In this document: piece by piece, positions 1-12,440 of the stretch
Layout of the letters: every line of letters begins with the position of its first letter
Position numbering within the stretch: position 1 is the first letter of the stretch
Translations under genes and position numbers: made by a program
Notes under the pieces: generated by a model
Told to the model about the DNA's origin: nothing
Database searches by the model: none
The model's input: only the letters and a program-made list of their open reading frames with translations
Source of the DNA: Thalassomonas actiniarum
Lineage (GTDB): Bacteria; Pseudomonadota; Gammaproteobacteria; Enterobacterales; Alteromonadaceae
Direction of reading: 5' to 3'
Length of the DNA stretch: 64,000 nt
Assembly (NCBI RefSeq): GCF_000948975.2
Contig: NZ_CP059735.1
Location: forward strand, 6,446,603 to 6,510,602

Positions 1-1223
1 ATCTGCAACTTAATGAAAAAGTAGTGACCGGCCTGGAAGCCATGGGCTTTCAAAATTGCACCTCGATCCAGGCAAAATCTTTACCTATTTTACTTAAAGG
101 AAAAGATCTCGCCGGCCAGGCCCAAACAGGGGAAGGCAAGACTATCGCGTTTTTAGCCGCCACCTTTCACCACCTGTTACAAAAGCCTGCCCCGGACCAT
201 AACCAGCCAAGGGCGCTCATTATGGCGCCGACCCGGGAATTAGCCATACAGATTCACCGGGATGCTATTGAGATGGCCAAAGCCACCGGATTGCGCCTCG
301 GCATTGTATATGGGGGCGAGGGTTACGAAAGTCAACGGGAAGAATTAACCAAAGGGGTAGATATTTTAATCGGCACCTGTGGCCGCCTCATTGACTACCT
401 CAAACAAGGAATTTATAACCTCAACAATATCGAAGCCGTAGTGCTTGATGAAGCGGATCGCATGTTTGATCTCGGCTTTATTAAAGATATCCGTTATATG
501 TTCCGCAGAATGCCGGCGGCAAACGAGCGCCTGAGCATGTTATTTTCTGCCACCTTGTCTTTCAGGGTAAAAGAGCTTGCTTTTGAGCATATGAATTCTC
601 CCGAGAGCGTTGAAGTCGAACCCGAGCAAAAGACCAATGTTCGCATCACAGAAGAGCTGTTTTATCCCTCCAACGAAGATAAGATGGCGTTATTACAGAC
701 CCTGATCGAAGAAGAGTGGCCGGATAAAGCCATTATTTTTGCCAATACCAAGCATAGCTGTGAAAAGATCCACGCCCATTTGGCCGCCGATAAAATCCGT
801 GTCGGCCTGTTAACCGGCGACGTGATACAGAAAAAGCGCCTGAAAATACTTGAAGGCTTTACCGCCGGGCATCTTGATGTTCTGGTGGCCACAGATGTTG
901 CCGCCCGCGGACTGCATATCCCGAATGTCACCCATGTCTTTAACTATGACTTGCCCGACGATTTCGAAGATTATGTCCACCGCATCGGCCGTACCGGTCG
1001 TGCCGGCGCCAGCGGACATGCCATCAGTTTTGCCTGTGAAGACTATGTATTTAATTTACCGGCAATCGAAGAATATATCAGCCATGCCTTACCGGTAAGC
1101 AAATATGATCACGAAGCGCTATTAACGGATTTACCTAAACCTAAACCCAGACAGCGTCGTCACAAACCTCACAGCGGCGGACAAAACCGCGGCCGCAACC
1201 CCAGGGGTAACAGGTCCAGATAA
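1..1223 (+). CDS. rhlB: ATP-dependent RNA helicase RhlB (5' end missing)
   Basis: DEAD-box RNA helicase of the RNA degradosome, unwinding structured RNA for decay. The reading frame is open to the left edge (first complete codon at 3), so the N-terminus lies outside the window; the GTG at 24 is internal. Motifs in order: Q motif GFQNCTSIQ, Walker A AQTGEGKT, Ia PTRELA, DEAD box VLDEAD, SAT, IIFANT, motif [10 protein letters not shown] and motif [12 protein letters not shown], then a basic Arg/Gly/His-rich tail. The line [18 protein letters not shown] and the following rhlB-gppA order, as in E. coli, separate it from other DEAD-box helicases. The gppA start follows 2 bp after the stop, so the two are probably cotranscribed. 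Confidence 0.95.
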   Translation, partial: LQLNEKVVTGLEAMGFQNCTSIQAKSLPILLKGKDLAGQAQTGEGKTIAFLAATFHHLLQKPAPDHNQPRALIMAPTRELAIQIHRDAIEMAKATGLRLGIVYGGEGYESQREELTKGVDILIGTCGRLIDYLKQGIYNLNNIEAVVLDEADRMFDLGFIKDIRYMFRRMPAANERLSMLFSATLSFRVKELAFEHMNSPESVEVEPEQKTNVRITEELFYPSNEDKMALLQTLIEEEWPDKAIIFANTKHSCEKIHAHLAADKIRVGLLTGDVIQKKRLKILEGFTAGHLDVLVATDVAARGLHIPNVTHVFNYDLPDDFEDYVHRIGRTGRAGASGHAISFACEDYVFNLPAIEEYISHALPVSKYDHEALLTDLPKPKPRQRRHKPHSGGQNRGRNPRGNRSR

Positions 1224-1225
1224 GT

Positions 1226-2731
1226 ATGATGATCAGCAAACAGAACGCGGAAAGTCCCTTGTATGCCATTATCGATCTGGGATCGAACAGCTTTCATATG
1301 CTTATTACCCGTTTGCTTGCTGACAGCGTACAAACCGTGGATAAGGTCAAACGTAAAGTGCGTTTGGCCGGGGGCCTGGATGAGGAAAACAACCTCGATG
1401 ATGCCGCTATTTCCCGCGGACTGGAATGCCTGAGCTTTTTTGCCGAGCGCCTGCAGGATATTCCCCCGGAAAATATTCGGGTAGTGGCAACCGCCACTTT
1501 AAGAATTGCCAAAAATGCCGAGTTTTTTTTAGCCCGAGCACAAAAGATCCTCGGCACTAAAGTCAGCCTGCTGAGCGGATTGCAAGAAGCAGAAACCATC
1601 TATTTAGGGGTTGCCCATACCAGCTGTAGTGCAGATCAACGCCTGGTACTGGATATCGGCGGCGCCAGTACCGAAATCATTATCGGCGAAGCCTTTGCGG
1701 TCAAAAAAATCACCAGTTTGGATATCGGTTGCGTCACCTTTAACCGCCGCTACTTTCATGATGGCTTGTTGTCAAAGAGCAATTTTGAAGCGGCAATCAC
1801 CCAAGCGAAAAGCGAACTAAAGCCTTTAGTAAAAAGCTATACCGATATCGGCTGGCAGGACGTGCTTGGCGGTTCGGGCACAATGCAGGCTTTAGCCGAA
1901 ATCCTGATGTACCAAAAACGCCCCGCGATAATCACCCTGGATTTTCTCCATGATCTCCAGCAACAGTTACTGAGCATAAAGCGGGTGGAGAATATCGCGA
2001 TCCCCGGCCTGGCCAGCGACCGCAAGCCGGTTTTTGCCAGTGGCCTGGCAATTTTAACCGCTTTATTTGAAGCCCTAGGCATCAAGCAGTTGCAGCTTTC
2101 CAGCGGCGCCCTGCGCGAAGGTCTGCTTTATGAAATGTTGCCGGATATGCGTAAAATCAGCATCCGCCAGCGCACCATCAACTCCTTAACCCAAAAATTT
2201 CATATCGACCAGCCCCATGCCAGCCGGGTGAATGAACAGGCCTGCCGCCTGGTTCAGTTGTGGCAACTCCCGCAAGCTAAAGCGCACAGCAACCAAAGGC
2301 AGCTGCTTACCACCGCCTGTGCCTTGCATGAGGTCGGTTTGCTGATGGAATATAAACACCACCAGCAGCACGGCGCTTATATTATCCAGCATGCGGATTT
2401 ACCCGGTTTTGATCAGTCAGAGCGCCAGTTACTGGTGGCCCTGGTGCGTTTGTATAAGGCAGATATCAACCCTGAACAATTGAGGGAACAGTCGGCGCTG
2501 GATTATCAGGATGCCTGCCTGTTATTGGCAGCGTTAAGGTTGGCGGTGATCTTGTGCCGCAGGCGCAGGGATGATGTATTACCGGATTACGAATCGAGAA
2601 TTGAGGGTTACAGCATCTATTTGTGTTTGCCGCAAGACTGGCTGGCGCAGCACCCGTTAATCGTCGATGAATTGCGCCAGGAAAACCTTTACCTCAATAC
2701 CCTGGGGTTGAACTTAAAAATCCACTGTTAG
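1226..2731 (+). CDS. gppA: Exopolyphosphatase / pppGpp 5'-phosphohydrolase (Ppx/GppA family)
   Basis: 501 residues, close to E. coli GppA (494). Family role: hydrolysis of the 5' gamma phosphate of pppGpp to ppGpp and/or of polyphosphate, linking to the stringent response. Actin-like ATPase-fold motifs are visible: IDLGSNSFHMLI (phosphate 1) near residue 17, LDIGGASTEIIIG (phosphate 2) near 142, and LGGSGTMQALAE near 212. The C-terminal 200 residues match the helical HD-like region (CALHEVG, LLMEYKHHQQHG). It starts with two consecutive Met codons 2 bp after rhlB, so translation is probably coupled. Ppx and GppA are hard to tell apart by sequence; the rhlB neighbour favours GppA. Confidence 0.88.
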   Translation: MMISKQNAESPLYAIIDLGSNSFHMLITRLLADSVQTVDKVKRKVRLAGGLDEENNLDDAAISRGLECLSFFAERLQDIPPENIRVVATATLRIAKNAEFFLARAQKILGTKVSLLSGLQEAETIYLGVAHTSCSADQRLVLDIGGASTEIIIGEAFAVKKITSLDIGCVTFNRRYFHDGLLSKSNFEAAITQAKSELKPLVKSYTDIGWQDVLGGSGTMQALAEILMYQKRPAIITLDFLHDLQQQLLSIKRVENIAIPGLASDRKPVFASGLAILTALFEALGIKQLQLSSGALREGLLYEMLPDMRKISIRQRTINSLTQKFHIDQPHASRVNEQACRLVQLWQLPQAKAHSNQRQLLTTACALHEVGLLMEYKHHQQHGAYIIQHADLPGFDQSERQLLVALVRLYKADINPEQLREQSALDYQDACLLLAALRLAVILCRRRRDDVLPDYESRIEGYSIYLCLPQDWLAQHPLIVDELRQENLYLNTLGLNLKIHC

Positions 2732-2755
2732 CCAACCGTAAGTTTGTTGGCTAAC
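2727..2755. terminator. Inverted repeat between convergent gppA and hemB
   Basis: Perfect 10-bp arms (GTTAGCCAAC at 2727-2736 and GTTGGCTAAC at 2746-2755) around a 9-nt loop. The left arm overlaps the gppA stop codon. It sits between two converging genes, so a bidirectional terminator is likely, although U-tracts on either side are weak. Confidence 0.45.
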
Positions 2756-2775
2756 TTATCAAAGGCTTCAAGTCA

Positions 2776-5659
<2,884 letters not shown>

Positions 5660-5663
5660 ATAA

Positions 5664-6455
5664 TCAATCAGCTCCCTTTAAGTTAAAGACCTTAACGGTA
5701 TTCTCCCGGGTTTGGCTGATAATCTCCTGGGCGCTATAACCAGTTAATTGTGCCAGCATATCAACAATTACCGGCAAATAGGCAGGTTCATTGCGGCTGC
5801 TTTTCGGTTTTGGCCTGATATTTCTTGGCAGCAAATAGGGGGCGTCGGTTTCTATCATCAGCTGCTGCAGCGGGATCAACTCAACGATATCCCTGAGCTC
5901 CTGTCCGCGCCTTTCGTCACATAACCAGCCGGTGATGCCCACATACATGCCGGCATCGAGACAGGTTAACAATTCCTCTTTGGTGCCGGTAAAACAGTGA
6001 GCGACCATAGCGGGAACAGCGCTCAAATAAGGCGATAACAGTTGAAACCAGGTATCAAACGCATCTCTTTGGTGGAGGAATAAAGGTTTATTCAGCCGCG
6101 CCGCCAGGGCTATTTGCTCTGCAAAGACCCGTTTTTGCTGCTCGGGTGCGGAAAAATTACGATTAAAATCCAGGCCGCATTCGCCGATGGCCCGTACGTT
6201 AGGCTGCTGTGACAGTTCGGTTAAAATATCCAGATAATCCTGGCTGACACCGTCGGCATCATGGGGGTGCACGCCGGCGGTACTATAGAGAAATTCAGGT
6301 GCTTGCCGGCAAAGGGCTACCGCTTCCCGGCTTTCGGCTATATTGGTGCCGGTCACCAGCATAGCCTCAATACCGGCATCTTTTGCCCTGGTTAACACGT
6401 CGCTCCGGTCTTTATCAAACCTGCTGTTGGTAAGATTTACGCCAATATCGATCAA
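5664..6455 (-). CDS. tatD: TatD family metal-dependent DNase
   Basis: 263 residues, matching E. coli TatD (260). TIM-barrel metallohydrolase with 3'-5' DNase activity reported for the E. coli protein; not needed for Tat export despite the name. Visible motifs: MIDIGVNLTNSRF at the N-terminus, TAGVHPHDA, AIGECGLDFNRNF, HCFTGTKEE, GITGWLCDERRG and ETDAPYLLPRN. Their His/Glu/Asp residues form the metal site. The line GWLCDERRG marks true TatD rather than the YcfH or YjjV paralogues. It sits 10 bp after the unknown periplasmic protein gene and 4 bp before the diguanylate cyclase gene. Confidence 0.95.
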   Translation of the reverse strand: MIDIGVNLTNSRFDKDRSDVLTRAKDAGIEAMLVTGTNIAESREAVALCRQAPEFLYSTAGVHPHDADGVSQDYLDILTELSQQPNVRAIGECGLDFNRNFSAPEQQKRVFAEQIALAARLNKPLFLHQRDAFDTWFQLLSPYLSAVPAMVAHCFTGTKEELLTCLDAGMYVGITGWLCDERRGQELRDIVELIPLQQLMIETDAPYLLPRNIRPKPKSSRNEPAYLPVIVDMLAQLTGYSAQEIISQTRENTVKVFNLKGAD

Positions 6456-6465
6456 GGGGAAACTG

Positions 6466-6975
6466 CTATTTTATCCGTTTAACACGAATTCTCTTATTGA
6501 AGCCGTCTTTTCTCAGGTAGATGGCACTGAGCATACCTTCGATTAACTCAACCTTATCCCCGGCCTCCAGCAACAGCTTATTACTGTCGGTTTGGTGCCA
6601 CACCTGGCCATTGGTTAAGGTTAAAGCGAGTTTGCCGTAATGTAATTCCTTGACCTTATCAATCTCGGAAAACATGCTGCTATTATCTTCTTCGGCAGCG
6701 GTTGCTGCTATATGCGCTTTACCAAAGTCATCTGCTTTATTTTTACTTTGCGTTGTCGCAGCTACATCACCGGCAGCTTTTTTCCGGGGTTTAACCGCAA
6801 TATCTTCACTGCCGGTACTTAGCTTGCGCTCCTGAACCAGCTTATCATAACAGGCCAAGCGGCTCAGGCTGTCCTTGGTGGCGGCACAAACCATCAACTC
6901 ATCTTTTAAATCAAATGCCTGTATTGCCGAGGTATACCCCAGGCCTAACATTACTGCAACGATATAACGACTCAT
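6466..6975 (-). CDS. Unknown exported protein between tatC and tatD
   Basis: 169 residues. An N-terminal signal peptide (about 1-20, ending AIQA) precedes a segment CAATKDSLSRLACYD. This short Cys...RL-CYD pattern recurs in several periplasmic proteins, including T6SS-associated TagO/VasI-like ones; here it is only a local resemblance. A Lys/Ala-rich low-complexity linker (about 60-95) follows, then a C-terminal beta-rich module (ALTLTNGQVWHQTD, IRVKRIK at the end). Its ATG overlaps the tatC stop by 4 bp, so translation is coupled. No function is recognised; the position within the tat operon suggests an envelope role. Confidence 0.8.
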   Translation of the reverse strand: MSRYIVAVMLGLGYTSAIQAFDLKDELMVCAATKDSLSRLACYDKLVQERKLSTGSEDIAVKPRKKAAGDVAATTQSKNKADDFGKAHIAATAAEEDNSSMFSEIDKVKELHYGKLALTLTNGQVWHQTDSNKLLLEAGDKVELIEGMLSAIYLRKDGFNKRIRVKRIK

Positions 6976-7721
6976 CCTATGTCCTCAGGATCCGCTTCCG
7001 GATCTTTTTTATGATAGAGAGCTGCTACCATAATGCCTAATTCAAACAACAGCAGCATAGGCACCGCCAATAAGGTTTGCGAAATGACATCCGGAGGCGT
7101 CAGCAGCATACTAATAACAAAGGCACCCACGATAACATAAGGACGTTTGGCTCGTAAACTGGCAGGCTCAGTAACCCCGGTCCAGCACAATAAGACAATG
7201 GCGACAGGGATCTCAAAGGTTGCCCCGAAAGCAAAAAACAGCTTTAAGACAAAATCCAGGTAACTGCTGATATCCGTGGCTATGGTAACCCCTTCCGGCG
7301 CCACCGAAGTGAAAAACGAAAATGCCAGCGGGAAAACAACAAAGTACGCAAAAGAAATACCGGCATAAAATAAAAAGGTACTGCCGAACATCAAGGGAGC
7401 GATCAGTTTTTTCTCATTTTGATACAGGCCAGGCGCGATAAACGACCAGATCTGAAACAGGATATAGGGCATCGCCAGGAAAAAAGACAATACCATGGTC
7501 AATTTAAAGGGGGCGAAAAAAGGTGAGGCAACATCGGTTGCGATCATTTGCGCCCCTTCCGGCATAGTGGCCAACAAGGGCTGCGCCAGATATTGATAGA
7601 TATCCTGGGCAAAATATACCAGACAACAAAAAACCACTAACACCCCGAGTACTGAATGTAATAATCGGTTGCGTAATTCCAGTAGGTGGTCAAACAGGCT
7701 TGATTGGGGTTGTGAACTCAT
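6972..7721 (-). CDS. tatC: Sec-independent protein translocase TatC
   Basis: 249 residues with six hydrophobic segments, normal for TatC. Inner-membrane core of the twin-arginine translocase that recognises RR signal peptides of folded proteins. The N-terminal cytosolic signature (FDHLLELRNRLLHS) contains the conserved E and R of the signal-peptide site; further motifs are FAPFKLT, PYILFQIWSFIAPGLY and the C-terminal TPPDVISQ. It lies 2 bp after tatB and overlaps the next gene by 4 bp. A plausible substrate in this window is CopA, which carries an SRRRF signal. Confidence 0.97.
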   Translation of the reverse strand: MSSQPQSSLFDHLLELRNRLLHSVLGVLVVFCCLVYFAQDIYQYLAQPLLATMPEGAQMIATDVASPFFAPFKLTMVLSFFLAMPYILFQIWSFIAPGLYQNEKKLIAPLMFGSTFLFYAGISFAYFVVFPLAFSFFTSVAPEGVTIATDISSYLDFVLKLFFAFGATFEIPVAIVLLCWTGVTEPASLRAKRPYVIVGAFVISMLLTPPDVISQTLLAVPMLLLFELGIMVAALYHKKDPEADPEDIG

Positions 7722-7723
7722 AC

Positions 7724-8221
7724 TTATGGTTTTTGCTTCTCTTTGTCTAATGAAGAGTCTAATGACGAGCCTGATGCTGAATCTGACACTGAGTCAGGTG
7801 AAACGTCAGAAGAAGCACCAGACAGGGAAGCTGATGGCGTTTCACCTGATGCTGCAGCCAGCTTTTCCTGTGCTACCGGCGCCTTGTCCTGCGCAGAAGA
7901 GACCTGTCCGCTTTCATCGCCAGCCGATTTTTCATAGGGACGGGTCACCATTTTTGCCGCATCCTGCAATGATTTTAACGACTCGGCCACTTCGGGACTT
8001 AAATCCTTTAAATTAGACTGTTCGGCTTTTTTCAAATTTTCATGCAACTCTTGAATACGTAACTCTTCCGTTAATTCAGATTTGACGTTGTCACTGAACT
8101 TACGCACCCCGGCAATCCAGGAACGCACGGTGCGGATGGCCACAGGCAAACGCTCCGGCCCTAACACCACCAAACCGATAATCGCAATCAGTATTAATTC
8201 CCAAAAGCCAACATCAAACAT
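7724..8221 (-). CDS. tatB: Sec-independent translocase protein TatB
   Basis: 165 residues. One N-terminal membrane helix (MFDVGFWELILIAIIGLVVL) with the conserved E8, the GPERLP hinge, an amphipathic helix and a charged helix (VKSELTEELRIQELHENLKKAE). The last 60 residues are a Ser/Asp/Ala-rich low-complexity tail (GASSDVSPDSVSDSASG). The hinge GPERLP separates TatB from TatA. It receives substrates with TatC. Spacing is 3 bp after tatA and 2 bp before tatC. Confidence 0.95.
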   Translation of the reverse strand: MFDVGFWELILIAIIGLVVLGPERLPVAIRTVRSWIAGVRKFSDNVKSELTEELRIQELHENLKKAEQSNLKDLSPEVAESLKSLQDAAKMVTRPYEKSAGDESGQVSSAQDKAPVAQEKLAAASGETPSASLSGASSDVSPDSVSDSASGSSLDSSLDKEKQKP

Positions 8222-8224
8222 TGA

Positions 8225-8455
8225 TTAAGCCTGATCTTTTTCTTTTTCGGCCGTCGTTTTCACCTGATCTTCAGATGCCGCCGACTTATCTGCCAGTGCG
8301 TCTGTGGACTTTTCGCCTTCTTCCGACACCGCCTTTTTAAACCCTTTCACGGCAGAGCCCAGGTCTGTTCCCATGTTACGTAACTTTTTAGTACCAAATA
8401 ATAATATTACAATTACCGCTATGATTAATAATTGCCAAATACTGATGCCAGCCAT
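8225..8455 (-). CDS. tatA: Sec-independent translocase protein TatA
   Basis: 76 residues. Single N-terminal membrane helix ([16 protein letters not shown]), the FGTKKLR hinge typical of TatA/E, an amphipathic helix ([14 protein letters not shown]) and a charged tail. It forms the size-variable translocation assembly. First gene of the tatABC-unknown-tatD-cyclase-hemB run; a Shine-Dalgarno AGGAG lies just upstream of the ATG. Confidence 0.96.
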   Translation of the reverse strand: MAGISIWQLLIIAVIVILLFGTKKLRNMGTDLGSAVKGFKKAVSEEGEKSTDALADKSAASEDQVKTTAEKEKDQA

Positions 8456-8483
8456 AAAAAACTCCTATAATCTATATGGGATC

Positions 8484-8489
8484 ATTATA
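8484..8489 (-). promoter_or_regulatory. Consensus -10 box upstream of tatA
   Basis: On the minus strand this reads TATAAT, about 28 bp upstream of the tatA start codon. No good -35 hexamer is present 16-18 bp further upstream (GGTGCT or GTGCTT are the best fits). It probably drives the whole tatA-to-hemB run and overlaps the 5' region of the divergent gene at 8548. Confidence 0.5.
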
Positions 8490-8547
8490 AGGTTTCAGCC
8501 GTAAAAAGCACCCTTTGAATAAGCTTATTTATGAGGTAAAACAAACT

Positions 8548-9579
8548 TTGAGTAAAAGATTATCCAAAAAGCCGTTTCCGATTTTTTATGCCGTTATTTT
8601 CATTTTTACTGTCACCTCTTTTAAGACAATAGCAAATAATAATTCATCCGAAATAAGCAAAAAGCTTCCCGGCAGGGATTACCAGGCTCCGGCAGAAGAA
8701 AGCGATCAAGGTTTGCCGCCGTCCGACGACTGGATGCACAGTTTTCACGATACTATCTCCGACTCGGTATACCAGAGTGCGGTATGGTTTGACGGCTTTT
8801 TCAGTCATGATGACAGCCAGGAGCAAACACCCCAGACAACCGCCCGGATCCGCCTGGCCTGGGAGCCGAGAAGCAGGGACCTGGCAGAATTTGATACCCG
8901 TTTCAGGGTGAAAGTGAAATTGCCCCATTTTAAAAATAAGCTCGACCTTATTCTCTCCGATGACAGTGACGATGAATTAAGCCAATTGCCGCTGGAAACC
9001 AGCATCAAGGCCAAATCTGAAATCAATGACGAACCTTTTGCCGCCGCGGTACGCTTAATACATACCAATACAACTGAAAAGTTTACCGATACCCGACTGG
9101 GTTTGTCCGGCGGCGATATTTTTTTAAAAACCCGTCACAGAACACGTTATAGCTGGCAAGATGTCCATGGTTTTAAAATAGAGCCTTCGGTATTTTATTT
9201 CCTTGATGACGGTCTCGGCGCCCGCTTATTACTGGAGTACGATTACCAGCTCAATAAAAAAGAACAATTCAGGATCAATTACAGCATCAGGGGCTCGGAA
9301 TCCTACAGCGGCATCCGCTGGAAACACGGCTTTTACCATTTACAGCAAATAGCCAATGACCGCGCCGCCGTGCTCGGCCTGTTGGTAGAAGGGGAAAGAA
9401 ACGGCGAGAACGGCTTTTTAATCGATAATTACACCCTGAGTTACCGCTATCGGTTCAACGCCCTGAGAGAGTGGCTGTTTTTCGATATCGAACCTTTTAT
9501 CGAATGGCCGGAAGAGGTAGATCATAAAACCACCCCGGGCATCGCCTTAAGGGTGGAAGGGTACTTTTCTAAAAAATAA
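8548..9579 (+). CDS. Probable outer-membrane beta-barrel protein, unknown function
   Basis: The frame is open from TTG 8515, but TTG 8548 is preferred because GAGGT lies 10 bp upstream and the product then begins with a clean signal peptide (MSKRLSKKP, hydrophobic core, cleavage near TIANN); this gives 343 residues. The mature protein has an acidic linker (SDQGLPPSDDW), then alternating hydrophobic/polar beta-strand-like segments (ARIRLAWEPR, FRVKVKLPHF, GARLLLEYDYQL, YTLSYRYRFN) and ends in GIALRVEGYFSKK. The barrel is inferred from strand pattern; I do not recognise a characterised family. It is divergent from tatA. Confidence 0.75.
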   Translation: MSKRLSKKPFPIFYAVIFIFTVTSFKTIANNNSSEISKKLPGRDYQAPAEESDQGLPPSDDWMHSFHDTISDSVYQSAVWFDGFFSHDDSQEQTPQTTARIRLAWEPRSRDLAEFDTRFRVKVKLPHFKNKLDLILSDDSDDELSQLPLETSIKAKSEINDEPFAAAVRLIHTNTTEKFTDTRLGLSGGDIFLKTRHRTRYSWQDVHGFKIEPSVFYFLDDGLGARLLLEYDYQLNKKEQFRINYSIRGSESYSGIRWKHGFYHLQQIANDRAAVLGLLVEGERNGENGFLIDNYTLSYRYRFNALREWLFFDIEPFIEWPEEVDHKTTPGIALRVEGYFSKK

Positions 9580-9608
9580 GCTCCAAAAAATAAGTTCTAA
9601 AAAATGAG
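9567..9608. repeat. Three tandem copies of a 14-nt unit at a gene end
   Basis: Units TTCTAAAAAATAAG (9567-9580), CTCCAAAAAATAAG (9581-9594) and TTCTAAAAAATGAG (9595-9608) follow one another exactly. The first spans the stop codon of the outer-membrane protein gene. It looks like slippage duplication. Confidence 0.6.
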
Positions 9609-9615
9609 CAAACAG

Positions 9616-9636
9616 GGGAGCCGCTAATAAGCTCCC
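9616..9636. terminator. Weak hairpin downstream of the outer-membrane protein gene
   Basis: Arms GGGAGC (9616-9621) and GCTCCC (9631-9636) with a 9-nt loop, between converging genes. There is no strong U-tract, so terminator function is uncertain. Confidence 0.3.
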
Positions 9637-9663
9637 GGCTAATTCATTGATTAACAATTATTT

Positions 9664-12273
9664 TCAAGCGTAATGTTTATTGTCGTCTTCGGAGGGGTCA
9701 TCCCTGATGATCTTAACCGGGCGGTTCAGATAATATCCCTGACCGAATTCACAGCCGGCGGCATGCAATTTCTGCAGGGTATCTTCATTTTCTATGCCTT
9801 CCGCCACCAGGCGGTAACCAAAGTCTTGCCCTAACTCATGCAGCGCCCGGATCACCGACAGGTTCTTTTCATTGTTTTTCAACGAACGGACAAAACTGCG
9901 ATCGAGTTTAATGATCTCAAACGGGTAGCTGTATAAAAAGTTCAGGGAAGACAAACCGGCGCCATAATCATCCAGAGCCAGCTTCACTCCCAGAGCCTTT
10001 AATTTTCTTAAGCCCTTAAGCGCCTGCTCATTATGCTGCTCAAAAGCCGATTCGTTAAACTCCAGGATCAACCGCTGCGGCAGTGCTATATTTTTTCTTA
10101 TGTTATCAATAAGTTTAGATAGTTGACTTACCTGGGTTAAGTGCCTGCCGGAAAGGTTGACGGCAATAAAGGCATTGTCGAATTCACTGCCGTATTGCCA
10201 GCTAAGCAACTGACGGGAAACTTCTTCAATCACCCAGTTTTCTATTTCCAGTATCATGCCGGTTTCTTCCGCCATAAACAGGAATTCACTCGGGGTCAAC
10301 AGGCCTTTTTTCGGGTGCTGCCAACGCAGCAGGGCTTCAAAACCTATGATCTGGCTGCATTCAAGGTTAGAAATTTTCTGATAATGCAATTCAAACTGCT
10401 GCTGATTGATTGCTACCCTCAGCTCCTGCTCCAAGGTCATACTGGCCAGTAACTGCTCACGCATACTTTCGTCAAAAAAGACATAACGGCCGCGCCCCAG
10501 ACTCTTGGCCTGATACATGGCGGCATCGGCATCGCGCAGGATTTCATTGGCATCCTGGTAGTGGTTATGGCAAAGGGAAATCCCGATACTGGCACTGGAA
10601 TGTAAAATTTGTCCGTCAAGCTCAAAGGGCTGGGCAATACGTTCAATAATACGGGTGGCGATATCTTCAACATCGTCCTGGGACTGGATTGCATCCAGCA
10701 ACACCACAAACTCATCGCCCCCCAGCCGGGCCAGGACATCATTTTCCCGGACACACTCTTTTAACCGGGCGGCAATTTCAATCAGGAATAAGTCACCGGT
10801 ATGATGACCCAAGGTATCATTAATCAGCTTAAAGCGGTCAAGATCGATAAATAATACCGAAAACTTATAGGCGGGATGGCGTTTCAAATGCCTTATGGCA
10901 TAGGTAAGCCGATCGGAAAACATTGCCCGGTTGGCCAGCTTGGTCAGGGCATCATGATGGGCATCGTAATATAACTGGCTTTCCGCTTTACGTCTTTCTT
11001 CGATTTGCATGCGCAAATTGAGGTTGCTTGCCTGCAACTCCTGCGTTCTGTCATTCACCAGGCGCTCAAGTTCGGCTTTATGTTCGAGGTTTTTAGTCAG
11101 ATCCCGTTTACGTAATATGGCCGTAGCGATATGTTGTCCGACAAAACGGATCAACTCCATATCGGATTCTTGATAGGCGTTTTCGTTATGATAATCCTGG
11201 ATCGCCAACACGCCAAAGATTTTACCCTGTTCCATCAGCGGTGCCGCCAGCCAGGCTTTGGGGATCCGCCCCTGGATCCCCAAATAAGCAAAAGGCTCTG
11301 ATTGCTGTGTATTTTGCTCCGACAAAGCATGAAGCTGCCCGGATGATATCAACACGGGACAAGCCTTGTTCAGCACCATTTCCGTTAAACCGCCGGCCAG
11401 TTTTCTTGATTTAGGCGCCGCCTTAAATTCATCGACATAATAGGGAAAATTCAACCAGACCTTATCTTCACAAAGTAAGGCGATATAAAGGTTGTCGGCA
11501 TTAATCAGCCCTTTAACCTCGCTATGGAGCAGTTGGTAAAAAGTATCTATTTCGTGGGTGCCGGCGGTAATTTCCGACATCGCCAACAAGGCCTGATGCA
11601 TTTTTACCGCTTTTTGCCGCTCGGCAATTTCCCGCTGCAGCTCTAAATTGGTCTGGATAAGCTTGCCAGTCCTGCGTTTTATGCTCAGTTCCAACAATTC
11701 CCGGCGATTAACCCGGTCAATGGCGGTCACCAGATGATCGGAAATAAACTGCAGCAGCTGATTGTCCCGCTCGGCAAAAACACTGCCCCCCTGATAACTT
11801 TGTAATGCGATCACCCCGATCACTTCCCGGCCGCGCATTAACGGCACGCCAAGCCAGTCGATACAGGCAGGGTCAATCTCCTGGATTTTTCCGGATACTT
11901 TTAGTTGCTCCATCTGCCCGGCATTAACATGCAAAGGCCCCGCCTGGTTGAACACCAGCTGACTTAAGCAGTCAGGGGAAAGATCGGCAGACTTCGCCGC
12001 AGGGGCATGGGGATTATGGGCATAAGTTAAGCTCAGGCGATTCTCGGCATCAGACAAACAGATATGGAAATGTTCGCTGGCCAGTAAAGAGCGGATAAGG
12101 GAAACCAGAGACGGGTAAAAGCTTTCCATCTCGGTGACGGTACTGGCCAGTTCAGACAGCTGCAATAGTCCGGACTGGATGTTTTTAACATGCCGGTACT
12201 TCTTTAATAATGACTTAAGTTTTGGAAGCTGACGCAGGGCGCGTAAGTCATCTTTTTCCTCGGATTCTCTCAA
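9664..12273 (-). CDS. GAF-GAF-GGDEF-EAL c-di-GMP turnover protein
   Basis: 869 residues, no signal peptide or membrane helix, so probably cytoplasmic. Two GAF-type sensor domains (about 35-195 and 225-395), each followed by a coiled coil (ELLELSIKRRTGKL; LERLVNDRTQELQA), then GGDEF (about 435-600) and EAL (about 610-865). The cyclase site RLGGDEF (near 518) is intact. The phosphodiesterase site also looks intact: FEALLRW (near 644), NLSGRHL, LDDYGAGLSSL, IKLDRSF and AEGIENE. Either activity is possible; one often dominates in dual proteins. The start is a TTG with only a weak upstream GAG; no in-frame ATG exists just upstream. Monocistronic by position. Confidence 0.92.
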   Translation of the reverse strand: MRESEEKDDLRALRQLPKLKSLLKKYRHVKNIQSGLLQLSELASTVTEMESFYPSLVSLIRSLLASEHFHICLSDAENRLSLTYAHNPHAPAAKSADLSPDCLSQLVFNQAGPLHVNAGQMEQLKVSGKIQEIDPACIDWLGVPLMRGREVIGVIALQSYQGGSVFAERDNQLLQFISDHLVTAIDRVNRRELLELSIKRRTGKLIQTNLELQREIAERQKAVKMHQALLAMSEITAGTHEIDTFYQLLHSEVKGLINADNLYIALLCEDKVWLNFPYYVDEFKAAPKSRKLAGGLTEMVLNKACPVLISSGQLHALSEQNTQQSEPFAYLGIQGRIPKAWLAAPLMEQGKIFGVLAIQDYHNENAYQESDMELIRFVGQHIATAILRKRDLTKNLEHKAELERLVNDRTQELQASNLNLRMQIEERRKAESQLYYDAHHDALTKLANRAMFSDRLTYAIRHLKRHPAYKFSVLFIDLDRFKLINDTLGHHTGDLFLIEIAARLKECVRENDVLARLGGDEFVVLLDAIQSQDDVEDIATRIIERIAQPFELDGQILHSSASIGISLCHNHYQDANEILRDADAAMYQAKSLGRGRYVFFDESMREQLLASMTLEQELRVAINQQQFELHYQKISNLECSQIIGFEALLRWQHPKKGLLTPSEFLFMAEETGMILEIENWVIEEVSRQLLSWQYGSEFDNAFIAVNLSGRHLTQVSQLSKLIDNIRKNIALPQRLILEFNESAFEQHNEQALKGLRKLKALGVKLALDDYGAGLSSLNFLYSYPFEIIKLDRSFVRSLKNNEKNLSVIRALHELGQDFGYRLVAEGIENEDTLQKLHAAGCEFGQGYYLNRPVKIIRDDPSEDDNKHYA

Positions 12274-12440
12274 GGACTGCTCATTTTTTGTTATTAGTAT
12301 TATTTTTAAGCGATTAGTCTATCAAATTATGCTGCTATTGCCAGCGTAAAGTGAAATTTATCATCTCCTTATCGCAAGAAAAATAAATACCCGGGCAATA
12401 TTGCTTTTTAAACGGTTTTAATCACTGTTCATGGCTTACA

